Made by a program: the position numbers and the translations under genes. The notes beneath the pieces are model-generated. The model did not search any database, had not been told where the DNA came from, and saw only the letters and a list, made by a program, of their open reading frames with translations. A stretch of DNA of 64,000 nucleotides from Azadirachta indica (lineage: Eukaryota > Streptophyta > Magnoliopsida > Sapindales > Meliaceae): the NCBI GenBank assembly GCA_022749755.1, contig CM040449.1:15100363-15164362 (forward strand). The letters are read 5' to 3'. Positions 1-12,031 of the stretch are shown here, piece by piece (positions within the stretch are counted from its first letter, which is position 1; each line of letters begins with the position of its first letter).

Positions 1-5
1 CTATC

Positions 6-2140
6 TTGGATGAGATGGCAACCCTGTATGCCAGTTTTAAAGAGCTGATTCTTTCAATCCCGCCAGAAGTTAATGATAAGCCATCTCTAAGGAAACCTAC
101 CTTTGCCTCATTACTTACCAATCTAGATGATCTGGCCCAATTCTCCAAGAAGCTCCCATCCCCCATTCAACGAGGGGATTCTACTGTGGTCAAAATTGAA
201 CCTGATATTCATCAAGAGATGATAGCCTCCTGAAAGACCAATCTTATTGGCCGCATCGTCCTTTCCCGGGATCAACATTAATAAAACTAGATGATATCTA
301 TTCTCATCTTCAAAATGCTTGGAAACCAGAGCATCATTAGCGTCTTACACTTTGGCTAAAGGTTTCTTTGATAACCATTTTACATACGAACTTGATATGA
401 GAAAAGCTTGCGGTGGAGGATCTTGCTCTTTGTCTCAAGGCTCTTTCCAACTTTGTCAATGGTGTTAGAAAATTAGAAGTCGAAACAGAACACGCAATTA
501 AAGTAAAATTAAAAAAATAATAAAAATTAACATTATATAAGAAGTATAACCTTTTATAATAAAATAAAGCAGCAAAATAAATCAATACAAATATTTTACA
601 TGAAAAATTTCTAAACAAATTAGGATAAAAACACATGCAAATATAGGAGTATTTTACTATTTTAAAGTAGAGATTACAATTCTCTTTATTTCTAATAATA
701 AGAAAAAAATAACTTTCTAAATAAAAGTATTTCACACACTCACTCGAAATAGGAGAAATAACTTTAAGTGAAGAATATTATATACAAAGAAGAAACTAAT
801 TTTTTCTCTTTTTGTAATAGCACTTAAAAGATGATTTAAGATAGAGAGAATGGTTCAAGGGATGAGGTATTTATAGTAGTTTCCTTCTTTTTTTTTTTTT
901 TCACATAAATTTTACAATGTACTATACAAATTTCTCCACTTATCAGTTACTACTTAAATTTGAACTTTCTCTATCTAACACCAATTTAATTAGTAAAAAA
1001 AGTTCAAAAATAAGTAGCTACACTTTTAATATATTTCAGTGCTCATATATGGTACCATACTGTTTATAAATATAGAAGTGTTTATTTATATAGTACTATT
1101 CATCTATATAGTACTGTTCACTAAAAGTGAACTTTACAATTTCACAAATGGCAACTTAACTTTAACCTTGATGCACCAAAAATTCAATCCCATGCACACG
1201 TTTGGATTCGGATTTACGGATTAAGTACGGAATATTGGCATACTCGGATCCTTTTGACGGTTGCTAAGGGGGTGGGCATACCTTTGCAGATCGACCAAGC
1301 GACTCGCGAAAGGGAATATCGTTATTACGCTCGTATTTTGGTAGAAATAGATCTCTCTGGTACACTGCCAGATACTATTACTGTCGAGCTACCTGATTAT
1401 GGTTTTCCGGTGGATATTCATTATGAAAATCTACCAACCCAATGCGCAATTTGTAACCGTTTTGGTCACTTGGATAAGAGTTGTCGACTTCACAAAGGCA
1501 AGCAGGTAGTAGAAGACAATGTTGTTACGAAGGCACAACCTAAGCAAGTCTATCGGCCTAAGATTAATTCCCTTGTAGCAGATACAGTCCAACCAGATAC
1601 ATCTAATTCTTCTACAATGCCCAGTACTCTCTCTAAACATAATCCAAGTTCTAATGTTGCTAACTTGTCAACTGAAGGCCCAACAACTATCGGTGAAAAT
1701 ACACAACAGCTCCACTCTTGCCCGCTGCGAACTCGATGATACCTGAGGCTCCCTCTTCAGAAAATCGGATTCAAATAGTTGCTGCTTATGACCCCGTTAA
1801 CTGATATAATTGAAGAGATTCCTAATCCTGCTCCCTCTGAAACCATCAAACATTTTCTGAGGGTTTGAACCTAGTAGTTGATCTTTCTCATCACAAGCAG
1901 TCGGAGTCTACCTCTGCGATTGAAAGGGATTTAAATTTCATTCGGAAACAGATTGTCGAAGTTGGAAATACTGAGGCCAAGAACATAGAGGGTGATACTT
2001 CAAAAGATACTGAAGATCATTCGGAAGATGGTTTTAAGAAAATACCTACTAAATCTCAACAACAACAAAATTGCAGTAAACTTGGTCTAAAAGGTTCTCC
2101 AATCCTCACTAGAGGCCGTAGAAAGCTTACTTCTAAATGA
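6..2140 (+). pseudogene. LINE ORF1 (nucleic-acid-binding, CCHC knuckle), interrupted
   Basis: Encodes the RNA-binding ORF1 protein of a plant L1 element. The N-terminal part (from 6) hits a TGA at 231-233, with a further in-frame TAG and a shift near 300-350. The middle part ends at 462, where a solo LTR is inserted, and resumes in the same frame at 1152. Without the LTR the frame runs through the typical WIRIYGL and EYW segment to a stop at 1737-1739. A zinc knuckle C-x2-C-x4-H-x4-C lies near 1442-1485 (CAICNRFGH then SC). A last open piece (1865-2140) is rich in Ser, Lys and Gln, and its TGA overlaps the ORF2 ATG as ATGA at 2137-2140. Confidence 0.85.
463..1146 (+). mobile_element. Solo LTR, probably Ty1-copia type, with 5-bp TSD AATGG
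   Basis: A 684-bp block starting TGTTAGAA and ending TTTCACA (TG...CA) is flanked by the direct repeat AATGG at 458-462 and 1147-1151. Removing block and one repeat restores one open frame of LINE ORF1, so both ends are firm. No gag or pol is inside, so this is a single LTR left by recombination. A TATA-like TATTTATAG lies near 868 in the plus direction, which suggests the strand. A 10-bp inverted pair (TGGTGTTAGA at 461-470, TCTAACACCA at 975-984) is also present. Assignment to Copia rests on size and termini only. The minus-strand open frame at 337-735 is a chance frame across its left border. Confidence 0.85.
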
Positions 2141-5100
2141 AAGTTTTGTACTGGAATGTTAGGGGTATTGGCAACTCTACGAGTCAAAGGGAGCTACCAA
2201 CTCTTTGTCGTGTTCATACCCCAGATTATGTCTGTATTGCAGAACCTATGATTCATCTACATTCAATTCAGGCTAATTTTTGGAATTCCAATAATTTGAG
2301 TTATTTTGATGGCACCGATACAGGTGCGAGACCTCCTAATCTTTGGCATTTTTATAATTGCAATCTTGCTGCTTCTTTAGTTCCGAGGTCTGACCAAGAA
2401 CTCACAATCCAAGCTAATGTGGAAGGTGTTAAATGCAAAATCAGCTTTTTTTGTGCCTCAAACTCTTATATTACAGGGCGTAACCTTTGGTCGCCTCTCC
2501 AAAATTTTAAATTTTTTGAAGCTTGGTTAATTCTTGGTGATTTTAATGTTGTTCTTAGAGCTCATGAACAACTAGGGGGCAACCTTCCTTCTAATATCTC
2601 TTGCAGAGATATTGCCTTAATGATTGACAATCTTGACTTGTTTCATGTAGATTTTGTTGGCTCAACTTTTACTTCATCTAATAAGCGGGCACCATGTAGT
2701 TACACTGAATTCTGTCTTAATAGAGTGTTGTGCTCTTCAAATTGGTTTGATTCTTAGCCTTTTAGTCCGTATTCTGTTCTTCCACGTACGGTACTTGATC
2801 ACAGTCGACTCTTCGTGTCTTGTCAGCCATTGCCTCCTCAAGGGCCAAAACCTTTCCGCTTTCTTACCCTGTGGACTCATCATGCAGATTTTCAATCTTT
2901 AATATATCAGACTTGGAATTCACAATGTTTTAAAGGTTGTCCCACGTATGTTCTAACAAGTAAGTTGAAAATGTTGAAGTCTGTGTTGAAGAATTGGAGT
3001 GCTACTACGTTTGGCCATGTGGAAAAAGATGATTCAAGCTGATGTGGATAAATTAGTAGCCATCCAGGCTGATATTTCTACTTTTGGCCCATCAGACCAA
3101 CTGCTACAAGAACAAAAAGGGGTAATTTTGCATTTACAAGATGCTCTAAAGAATCAATACCTGTTCTGGAAAGATAAGGCACGTGTGAAGTGGTTGGTGG
3201 ATGGTGATAGATACACTAAATTCTTCCATAGCCATGCTATGGTTCGGGCCTCTCGTTCGAATTTGAGCTAGCTTATGATTGATGGTCAGATGGTTTCTGA
3301 TCCAAATAGGATTTCCGATTCAGTTATTAACTATTATAAGAGTCTTTACGCTGCAACTCCTGCAAGTGCTGATACTAGCTATTTTAGCTTAATTCCCAGT
3401 ATTGTGACTGAAGAGGAAAATTTATCTCTTCTTGCTGTGCCTTCAGAAAAAGAAATCACAGATGCTGTTTTCTCTATAGATCCGACTAGTGCTCGTGCAC
3501 TAGATAGATTTCCGGGTTTATTCTACCAAACTTGCTGGGATATAATTTGCTCAGATGTCTGTAGTTTTGTACTTCAATTCCTTGCCTCTGGAAAAATTTA
3601 TCGCAATGTAAATACTTCCTTTGTGGCTTTGATTCCAAAAATGGAAGGTGCTAATTCCATTACGCATTTTCGTCCCATTGCAATGGCAAACTTTTGTTTC
3701 AAGATCATAACCGAGATTGTTGCAGACCATCTCAATCCGATTGCGAATCGTGTTGTGTCTCCCCAACAGTCGGCTTTCATAAAAAGTCGTTCATATTGTA
3801 TTGGAATGGTATCTGAGACTTAATATTTTGGATAAAAAGTCATTTGGCTGGAATGTGGCGATTAAGTTAGATATTGTCAAGGCCTTTGATACCATTGATT
3901 GGAGCTTCCTTTTGCAGTTTCTACGTTCTTTTCGGTTTTCGTAATACTTTCATTAATTGGGTGCGTGCAATTCTTGAATCGGCTCATCTCTCTATTCTTA
4001 TTATGGTACTCCCAAAGGTTTTTTCTCTTGTGGTAGGGGTGTACGTCAAGGCGATCCGCTCTCTCCACTTCTGTTTTGCCTCGCTGCAGATGTTCTTAGG
4101 AGAGGTATTACTTCTCTAGTCCAAAAGGGCAAGATCAGACGTATTTCATCGCCTCGAGGGTATTCTCCAGCTTCTCATGTTTCTTTACACTGATGACGTC
4201 ATTACCTTCTGCCGAAGTGATTCAACTTCATTACATAATCTTCGACAGTTCCTCAATTATTGTGGACAGTATTCGGGCCAAGTAATCAGTACAGAGAAAG
4301 GTCGATTTTTTCTGGGGAAGTTTGCCACTCATAGAGCTGATATAGTACACTCCATTATCGGTTTTTAATCGGGGTTTTTGTCTTTTATTTATTTGGGAGT
4401 TCCAATTTTCTCATTCGCAATATCTTGCTGATAAAGTGAAGTCAGGGCTAGAAGGTTGGCTGGGCAAACTATTATCAAGGGCTGTTTGGGGGCAGTTGGT
4501 GCAGACCTCTATACATTCTTTCCTTCTCTATAGTTTTTCCATTTATAAGTGGCCTGATTCTTTACTGAAACAACTCCAAATTTGGTGACAGGAAAATTGT
4601 CTCACTCGCAAACCTATTACTGTTGGTTGGTCCAAATTATGTCTTCCCAAAAAAGAGGGAGGTTTGGGGTTACGGAACCTCAAAACACTTAACAATGCTT
4701 GCCTTCTTTTATTAGGATGGAGAGTTCTCACCTTCAAAAATACTTGGAGTGAGTTTATCCGTACTCAGTTTCCGTTTAACAGTTTTTCACGCTCCCATCG
4801 TTATTCCATGTCCTCTATTTGGATTGTGATTAAGGAAGTTCTTTCGAGGCTTCAAGACGGATGTCGATACCTAGTTGTTAATGGTATCTCTGTTCTGTTT
4901 TGGCAAGATTGTTGGTTAGAAAAGCCCATATATGAGATGATAAACATTCCTTTCAATATTGTTGCTTCCCTACGTACAAAAGTTTCTGAAGTTCTTACAA
5001 ATTCTGCTTGGTCTATTGCCCTGTTTTTATCAAGAATTGCATGTTGCCGCTGAAATTCATTCAACTATCCTTCCATGCTATCCAAAAGATGACCGTCTTA

Positions 5101-6340
5101 TTTGGTCTTCTTCTAAGACGGGAGTTCTGACAGTACAAGATAGCTATGACTTTTGCCGTAACAAAAGATCCTCTTTATCGTGGCCCTCACTGATTTGGAA
5201 GCAATTTATCCCTCCACGCCTTTCAATTCTACTTTGGAAAATTTTTAATGGCAAATTATCTACTGATGATAATCTTAAAAACGCGGTATTACCTTGGTTT
5301 CAGTCTGCCATTTGTGTCCTTCACCTTGTGTTGAGGAGTGGACGGATCATATTCTTTGTCGGTTTAGCTTTGCTCAGTCTCTCTGGGGTTGGATTTCAGG
5401 TATTTTCAATACGACACTTCCTTTACACGGTGGTTGGTCGGATTTATGGAATGCAATATCTCAGAAGCATTTCTCATCACAAATTCGAAATCTTTGGTTA
5501 GTGGCTTGCTGTGGGTTGGTTGATGCTATATGGAAAGTTTGTAATTCCATTCGATTTGAAAGTGTTTCTATCTGTATGTCTACTGTTTATCTCTGGTGCG
5601 ACTCTAATTCAGGACCTCGCACATGTGTGTCCTGGTCATATTTCCAAAAGTTCAGATATTGACATTCTAACTCGTTTGGATGTCGTTCCTCATCTCGGTT
5701 GGGCTACCCGTATTCTGGATGTTTTTTGTAGGCCACCACCATTTGGTTGGGTCAAAGTTAACACTGACGGCCTATCTAAACACAATCCTGGTGTTGATGC
5801 TTGTGGAGGGTTATTTCGGGATCATTTTGGTTCATATTTGGGTGGTTTTCCAATGTCTCTTGGTGTTCAATCCTCCTTTTTTGCAGAAATCTTTGCAGTA
5901 ATCTTAGCGATTGAAGAAGTCTGGTCTCGAGGTTGGCATAAATTATGGATAGAGAGTGATTCTCTTACAGTTATTTCCTGCATTGCTTCAGCCTCATTCC
6001 TTCCCCGTAGCATGTCCATACCCGATGAGCAAATTGTCTTTACATGTTGCAGAATGTGGAATGCCACATCTCTCATATTTACAGATAAGGCAATCATGCA
6101 GCTGATTTTTTGGCAAACAAAGGCCTTAGTTGTACTTCCTACACTTGTTTCAATACTCCGCCGCAGAATAATCGCAAAATCCTTCTTCTCAACTACTGGG
6201 GTGTGCCTAATTTTCGGTTCTTTTAACCCTCTATCTATTGATGGGTTCACAGTTCCTGCTGAATTTTGTTGTGTTGCCAAAGTTTCAGTTCTTTTGCTAT
6301 GGGAGGATTACTTTGCTGCTACTTTAATATTTGCAGATTA
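2137..6340 (+). pseudogene. LINE ORF2: endonuclease - reverse transcriptase - RNase H, multiply broken
   Basis: Remains of the LINE polyprotein. The AP-endonuclease starts at the 2137 ATG (WNVRGIGN, then IAEP, then LILGDFN near 2530). Reverse transcriptase motifs follow: FRPIAM near 3670, KLDIVKAFD near 3863-3890, RQGDPLSP near 4045, and the catalytic box as YTDDV at 4186-4200 instead of the usual FADD. A zf-RVT-like stretch lies at about 5095-5280. RNase H spans about 5740-6130 with NTDG, an E in FAEIFAV, IESDS and GNHAADFLA. Stops at 2755, 3040, 3269 and 3823, plus several frameshifts, rule out a working protein. A C-terminal RNase H is a known trait of plant L1 elements. Confidence 0.88.
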
Positions 6341-6344
6341 ATCT

Positions 6345-7018
6345 ACTACTTGCTGTCTCCGCTCACTGATTCTGCAGCTTTCTGCTGATCGCTGAAGCTG
6401 TTGTTTCAATTGCTGCTGCTTCACAGCATAACAAACAGTACCTTATTCTGATGCTGGGTTTTTTGAGTCTTCTATTCTGCTATTTATTGTTATGCTTACT
6501 AGACCCATACTATTGCTCTTCCTCTGCTGTTGGTAGGTGATTTGTTGCTGCTGCTGTGCTGCATTTTCTTGCTGCTGCTGGGTGTCCTTCTGCTTCATTA
6601 CTGCTTGCTGTTTACGTGCTACTGTTCCTCTGCTACTAAGAACTGTTCTTTGGTGGTTTGCTATAGTTGTTTACAGCTGCTGGGATTTGTTGCTCTGCTG
6701 CTGCCCTATCTACTGCTATCGCTGATTTGCATTCTGTTTTTTGGTTTATGCCAATGCCTCCTGGTTTTTGAGTTAGCAGTTGGTGCTGTTACCTCCTGGT
6801 TTCTGCTGCGTTGAAAGTGCAGCCCTACTTGTTTTTTGCTGTGCTTGGTGTTGCTAATATTTCTATCATTCCTCCTATTGCTGGCTCGGATTTCATTTTT
6901 GTCTGTTACATCATCTAACTGTTGTTCTCGCTGTTATTTTCTTTTTCGTACTCTGCCTCCGGGCTTCTCTTCTCTTATTTCTCATTAATAATATATATTT
7001 TTTTTTTCTTTAAAAAAA
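6345..7018 (+). repeat. CTG/TGC-rich 3' UTR of the first LINE
   Basis: After the RNase H the sequence becomes a degenerate run of CTG, TGCTG and TTGCT words, about 600 bp, then T/A-rich. It yields only spurious Cys/Leu-rich open frames (for example 6530-6814). The second LINE has the same kind of 3' UTR (18760-19560), so it is a family trait, not a microsatellite accident. Confidence 0.7.
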
Positions 7019-8039
7019 TCCTAAATTCCTATTGAAATAACTAAAGTACCCTTTAGAGTTACATAATATTATATTATGCGGTCATATTTCAATATTATAA
7101 TGATATTTTAGATATTTTAATAAGTTATTAGCTTATGTATTACAATATTAATATTTTCTATATTTAGCTAATATATCCTTTGTGGTATCGATTTTATGGA
7201 AATATCTATCATAATACAATTGATTCATATACTTGCGATTTTAATTTAGAAAATATTTTAAGCAAATTAGAATTTCACAACACAATATAAACTCCAAAAT
7301 TTAATGATTAAATTATTAGAGATGCTCTCCTAAATACAATAATTTAGAACAATAACATAGTGTTTGTAAACGAAGAAATGAAAAATTAAAACGTGCAATG
7401 TTAAACAAAACTCTCTCTTTTTCTTGTTGTGTTCCAAATGATTGTGCATCTCTCTATTTATAAGTGAATTAGGCTACAGAAAATTTATGATGATGTTTAT
7501 GGCCATATTTAATTTTGTAATAATTTCATACAGGAACTTACATTTGTTTGAATTCAAACATATAACCTCCGTAAAATTAAAATTATATTTGATTTTATAA
7601 CAATAAAACTAAAAAATTAACAAAATCAAACAATTGAATTTTGTAACATTTATATATTAAAATGCATGAAATTAAATTATCATATAACTCGAGATTAGCT
7701 CAAATAGAATTGTACCTAATTTGAACTTTATACGAGACATTTTCTTATAGCTTGATTCTAGCTTGAAATATATTTTCTATGTATTTATAAGCTCCCATGT
7801 ATAATTATGTGCATTGGAATACCACACACACACCCACATATATATATAACCCAACTTAATTATATAAGCATATTTGGAGAGTAATTTCACTTAATTAATT
7901 TGCACGTACATAGCACCTTACATCGCTTTGATGGCTAATAAACACGTTTAAAAGGAAATAATAAACTAACAACAACATAACAACCATTATAAGAACATTA
8001 ATTATTTTATTCAGTCCAACAGCTATATATAGCGTACAA
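7019..8039. other. AT-rich intergenic DNA
   Basis: About 1 kb between the LINE tail and the terpene synthase 3' end. It holds only simple AT-rich sequence and a short CA/TA-repeat patch near 7822-7850. I see no coding potential. Confidence 0.6.
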
Positions 8040-8045
8040 TTTATT
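8040..8045 (-). terminator. Poly(A) signal AATAAA of the terpene synthase
   Basis: On the minus strand AATAAA lies about 55 nt beyond the TAA stop (8100-8102) of the terpene synthase, a plausible near-upstream element for 3' end formation. Inferred from position and match. Confidence 0.5.
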
Positions 8046-8099
8046 CAATACATAAGCAATTAAAGGACATGAACTACAAATATACCCCATGCGTAATTA

Positions 8100-11000
8100 T
8101 TACAGGGTCACAGGATCCCTGAGCACAGAAGCAATTTCATCTTTTATCAAATAATTTTTGGTGTACTGATCTCCGTCTTTGTAAATAAAATTGCTAGTAC
8201 GTACAATATTAAGAATTGACTCAAGCAGAGGAAACGGGACGACCTTTTGATTATTATTATTATTATTGTTATTGATCAGAATTAATTCTTCGTTTATATC
8301 TTTCCAAGCATCTGCAATTTCTTTGCTCAACACATTTCTTGCTTCTTCTTTCGATACACCATACTGCTTCATGTAGCATTCCACTGCTGAGGGTATATGT
8401 CCTCTCTTTTGCTCATACTGCAAGCATGCATGTCTCATCATCATCGTCATGTATATGCATACATCATACATACATGTAAGTATGGGTGCGTGTACAATTA
8501 AGCCATGATTATATTTTGATAACAGTGCATGTGCATGCGCATGAACGTACCTCATCACCAGCGATGTCATCCATGAGTCTGATAGCAAGGGATGTTGCTG
8601 TTACAATCTTAGGGTTTGTAAAAACCCATTTATAAGTGTCCTCAGTTGCAAAATCACCCATGCCCAGGAAGCAATTTGTTATCAGCATTGTAGTACCAAT
8701 ACTTGGAAATGCAATAGAAGCATATTCCTCCATTGTTGGAATATAACCTTCATTCAACCACTTGGCTTGTGCAAAGTACATCTCAATCATTTCTTGCACC
8801 TGATCATCATCCCAATATAACATATAACCCAAATCAAAAATTATTTAAAAGGTGAAATTAGTTAGTCACTTGCTAGCAGCACATGCATGCAGCTAGAAAT
8901 TAATATATCAATGGCCTATATAGATATATATACCTTCTCTTTTGCGTAGCGTACGCATTGTGATCTTCCTTCCTTCGCCAGTTCTATCTCAATTTCATTG
9001 TAAATATTTAAGAGTGTCTTGTAAATTACTTTCATGTATTCCGGAAGTATATCTGTGGCACCAATGTCCCATCTGAAAATCAAATAAAAAAGAAAAAAAA
9101 TAGTAATCAATGTTATGCAATAATTAGTTATTTCTAGTAATCTATCTACTTCTCGATAATTCTTAAATGTCAAACATAATAAATTGAAAACAGTAAAGAA
9201 AACTTACAATATATAAGAAAAAAAAACTTAAATCATCATATATATAAATATCAAATATGTATTATATGTTTGCGTATATATGTATATATATGAATGATTT
9301 ATAACCTTTTGACAGCTTTTGTGAAGAGCTGGATTTCTTCAAAGGTGGCATACGCATCAAACGTGTCGTCTATGATAGTTATAATGCAAAATATTTTAGT
9401 CAACATAATTCTACCAAAAGTGTATTTCGGCTCAACGTTGTACATTCCCAATAACCAAAAATATGCCTCCACTAATCTGTCTCTTGCGTATGGCACTTTT
9501 GTAGTAAAATTTAAATCTTTCCACCAACTGCATTTCAATTTCAAATAAAAAAAGTAATAATTTAATATTTATACATAGTATTACTCTAATTATAAATTAT
9601 ATAAAAAAAATTACTAATTTAGTGTAATTACCTTGTCAAGGCACTAAGTTCTTTCTGGTGTTGAGCTTGTGCGATATTAAAATCTAACTTTGCAAACTTG
9701 AGCAAGGTTTGATCATGCAAATCATCTTTTGCATAAATATCCAAAAAATATCTTACCTCTAATCTAGGCACTCCTTTATGAAGAGGGCTATAAATAGAAT
9801 GATTTATTTGTTGAGCAAGATTAGGGGAACTTTGATCAGTTACCATCAATTTAAGTTGAGTAGTAGTAAAAGCAAGTGCTTCCTCTAGAATTTTTTCTCC
9901 ACGAATTCCCAAATATGCAGCCTCGTACAAACTCAACATGCCTTCAACATTTTCGATCAGTGATTCTTTGAAGAAATATTTACCTTCTTCACGTTCGTCT
10001 TTGAACTTGTTAAACACATCTAAATATCACAACATTTAAAATTACAAGCAATCAGCAATTAATTAGCAACAACTTTTGGGATTGAATCAGTGCTAGATGT
10101 GAATTTCATAAGTGGGTGAATTATGCATAAATATTACTTGTGCCTACTAATTAAATATTTTAACTACTGTACTTTCAAAGTTAAATAAAAGCAGGGTAGC
10201 TCAAACAGAGTCTTAATTTCATAATTATAGGAGGCAAGTAAAATAAGCTTAATTAAGTACATATATACCACATGAAATATTAATTCCTTGTTGCCGACGT
10301 AGTCGAAAACGAAGAGAAACGGTGTAGAGGTCATCATCATCATCATCAATCTTTGTTTCAAATAATTTAACTAAAGCATCTTCAATCTCTTTTCCAAAGT
10401 GATAAGCAACACCTAAACGTTGGATTGTATCAATCAGCTGCAGTAATACTTTCTCCACAACAGGCTTATCTGTAGCTGTAACTGTTATCATCCTTCTGAC
10501 TTCTTCTTTCAGGGCTTTGTGTTGTTCTTGAATCATGGTATCGGTTGACTGCATTCATAAAGAAATTAATTTTATGATCCATATCTAATTTTTGCCTTAA
10601 TTTCTAGTAGTTCTTTCATATACACAACTCTACAAAATATTGTCTTACAAAGTCTAATTTATATATGATAATCAGTATGGACGCTAGATGTGTTCAAATT
10701 CATCAATTTGATTGCCTAGATTTAATTAAATCTGTATTTAGTTCATCACTTGGTGGGTTGTAATTATTTTAATTCAATCAAATCAAATCTAGTCTAATCC
10801 AAGTGTATGATAAAATGCAATTCGATCTGATCTGATCTAATACAAACTACAAAATTATAATTTTAATATCCTTTTTATTTGAACTAATTAAAAAGTAAAG
10901 GATTTGTTTAAACTCTTAACAAATATACTAATTCAAAATAAAATAATAGCAAAAAGAAATTTTATTTATTTGCCATTGGATTCTTTTAAAGAGTATATAA

Positions 11001-11655
11001 AAAATTAAACAAAAAATATTAACAAAATAACGTTAAAAAATGCAGTAATTAATTTCTCATGAAACTTTTTAAACAAATTTTATTTTAGCATACCAAAAAT
11101 AAATATTTTGAAAATAAAAAGTTAGTAATAGCCAATTGTTTTTAGGCACATTAATTATAAGTACGAGAAGTCTAGATGTAATAACGATCACACATATATG
11201 TTAATATTTGAACTAAAAGTCTAAGCTTTTATTAGGTCAAGAATTCTAATAATATATTATGCAAGTTTTAATAATATTCTCTTTCAGAACCAAAAAAAAA
11301 AAAAAGAAGAAGAAATTTCTAGTATCCCGTTACATGTGTCTCTCTATTTATTATAGAGTTATCACTTAGCTTTAAATATAAAACACATACGTGGATATAT
11401 AGTAAACCACTTTAATATATGCTTAATTATTGGTGTTTGTAAGGATTGAAGTGCAGATCGTATTGAGTTACTATTTAACTAAAAAATGAACTAAAAGTAT
11501 TTAGAAAAAAATTAGATATATTCATATCTTTATTTAATTTAATTTACCTGAGAAGGACAATTGAGGAAATGGTTTCCCCATAAACTAGGATGGAAATATG
11601 CAAAATTACGAATTTTTGAAGCAGAAGAGGGACTTTCTGAACTTTGAGTGGCCAT
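8100..11655 (-). CDS. Terpene synthase, TPS-a type, probable sesquiterpene synthase (7 exons, 567 aa)
   Basis: Class I terpene cyclase converting a prenyl diphosphate, probably farnesyl diphosphate, to a sesquiterpene in the cytosol. Exons (minus): 11655-11548, 10548-10269, 10019-9632, 9527-9306, 9072-8934, 8799-8551, 8417-8100. All introns are GT-AG, phases agree, and they sum to 1704 nt with no internal stop. The N-terminus is short, with RN-x8-W and [10 protein letters not shown] in place of a plastid transit peptide. Seen: RRQQG near 120, the RDR motif at 274-276, DDTFD at 312-316 (first Mg2+ site), and DDIAGDEYE at 456-464 as the second metal site, with Gly460 where Ser/Thr is usual. The exon lengths 139 and 249 are classic for plant TPS genes. 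Low-complexity Asp (104-109) and Asn (511-518) runs are present. The product cannot be predicted. The gene appears intact. Confidence 0.95.
8250..8273 (-). repeat. Coding trinucleotide repeat: Asn8 run in the last TPS exon
   Basis: Eight consecutive Asn codons (AAT/AAC) encode residues 511-518 between two C-terminal helices. Slippage here would change protein length without a frameshift. It probably sits in a surface loop; this is inferred from its place in the alpha-helical fold. Confidence 0.85.
10330..10347 (-). repeat. Coding trinucleotide repeat: Asp6 run in TPS exon 2
   Basis: Six GAT/GAC codons encode residues 104-109, just before the [15 protein letters not shown] segment. Family members commonly have only two acidic residues here, so this is a small expansion. 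Confidence 0.8.
10549..11547 (-). other. TPS intron 1 (999 bp) with a repeat-like patch
   Basis: The largest intron of the gene; the others are 104-249 bp. Around 10690-10860 it contains GATTTGATT/GATCTGATCTGATC-like words that resemble a degenerate short transposon, but I could not find termini or a target duplication. No exon-like sequence is seen. Confidence 0.5.
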
Positions 11656-11835
11656 GTTATAATTTTATTTTTGTTATACTGCACATCATAAAGTTCTTTG
11701 TTAGAACAAGAGACATGTATAGAAACGAACATACAATGAAAAATAAAGGATAAACTTAATTATATTGAAGAGAGAAAAAGAAAAAAAGAGCTAATTACCT
11801 TTTTCGATCCTTCCAATTTCTCTAAGTTTTGTTTG
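11656..11835 (-). promoter_or_regulatory. Terpene synthase 5' UTR with a candidate 120-bp intron
   Basis: Between the TATA box and the ATG the minus strand has a good donor (AAAAAG|GTAATT, exon end 11799) and a good acceptor (GATGTGCAG, exon resumes 11678). This predicts a U/A-rich intron at 11679-11798 and leaves only a short leader before the ATG at 11655. Without splicing, the leader holds an upstream ATG at 11732 in another frame, which opens a 62-codon frame across the true start; splicing would remove that ATG. The splice is an inference, not a certainty. Confidence 0.45.
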
Positions 11836-11859
11836 ATTTCTCTTTTGTGATCTCGAACC

Positions 11860-11867
11860 TATTTATA
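11860..11867 (-). promoter_or_regulatory. TATA box (TATAAATA) of the terpene synthase
   Basis: TATAAATA on the minus strand, about 205 bp before the ATG in genomic distance and about 60 bp before the candidate 5'-UTR donor. It predicts transcription start near 11830-11835. It is the only strong TATA match close upstream. Confidence 0.6.
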
Positions 11868-12031
11868 AGTTCCAAGATAGTTTTAGATGACTAGAAATTA
11901 ATAGTCTACTGCCATGTTTTTCAATAGACTAGAAATATTATTGGAGATGATGTGGATATTTTAAATAAATTATCTCCGAGATTTAAAAAAGTTGCAAGTA
12001 GGTGTGGCTGCTGGGAAAAAAAAATATGTAA

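Larger units (their letters stand above)
1..7018 (+). mobile_element. L1-type LINE retrotransposon, 5' end outside the window, decayed
   Basis: A non-LTR retrotransposon of the plant L1 type. In order it shows ORF1 with a CCHC zinc knuckle, ORF2 with an AP-endonuclease, a reverse transcriptase, a zf-RVT region and an RNase H domain, then a CTG-rich 3' UTR ending near 7018 in a short T/A-rich tail. The right end resembles that of the second LINE at 17322-19610 (an ATTAATAATATAT-like motif then an A-run), which fixes the 3' boundary. Several stops and frameshifts make it non-autonomous. The left end is cut by the window, so neither target-site duplication nor 5' UTR can be seen. Confidence 0.9.

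Noticed and set aside
337..735. 132-codon minus-strand open frame
   Set aside because: It straddles the border of the solo LTR and LINE ORF1; AT-rich Tyr/Phe/Ile composition and no motif.
6530..6814. Leu/Cys-rich open frames resembling a membrane protein
   Set aside because: They arise from the CTG-rich 3' UTR of the LINE, are open in more than one frame and lie outside ORF2.
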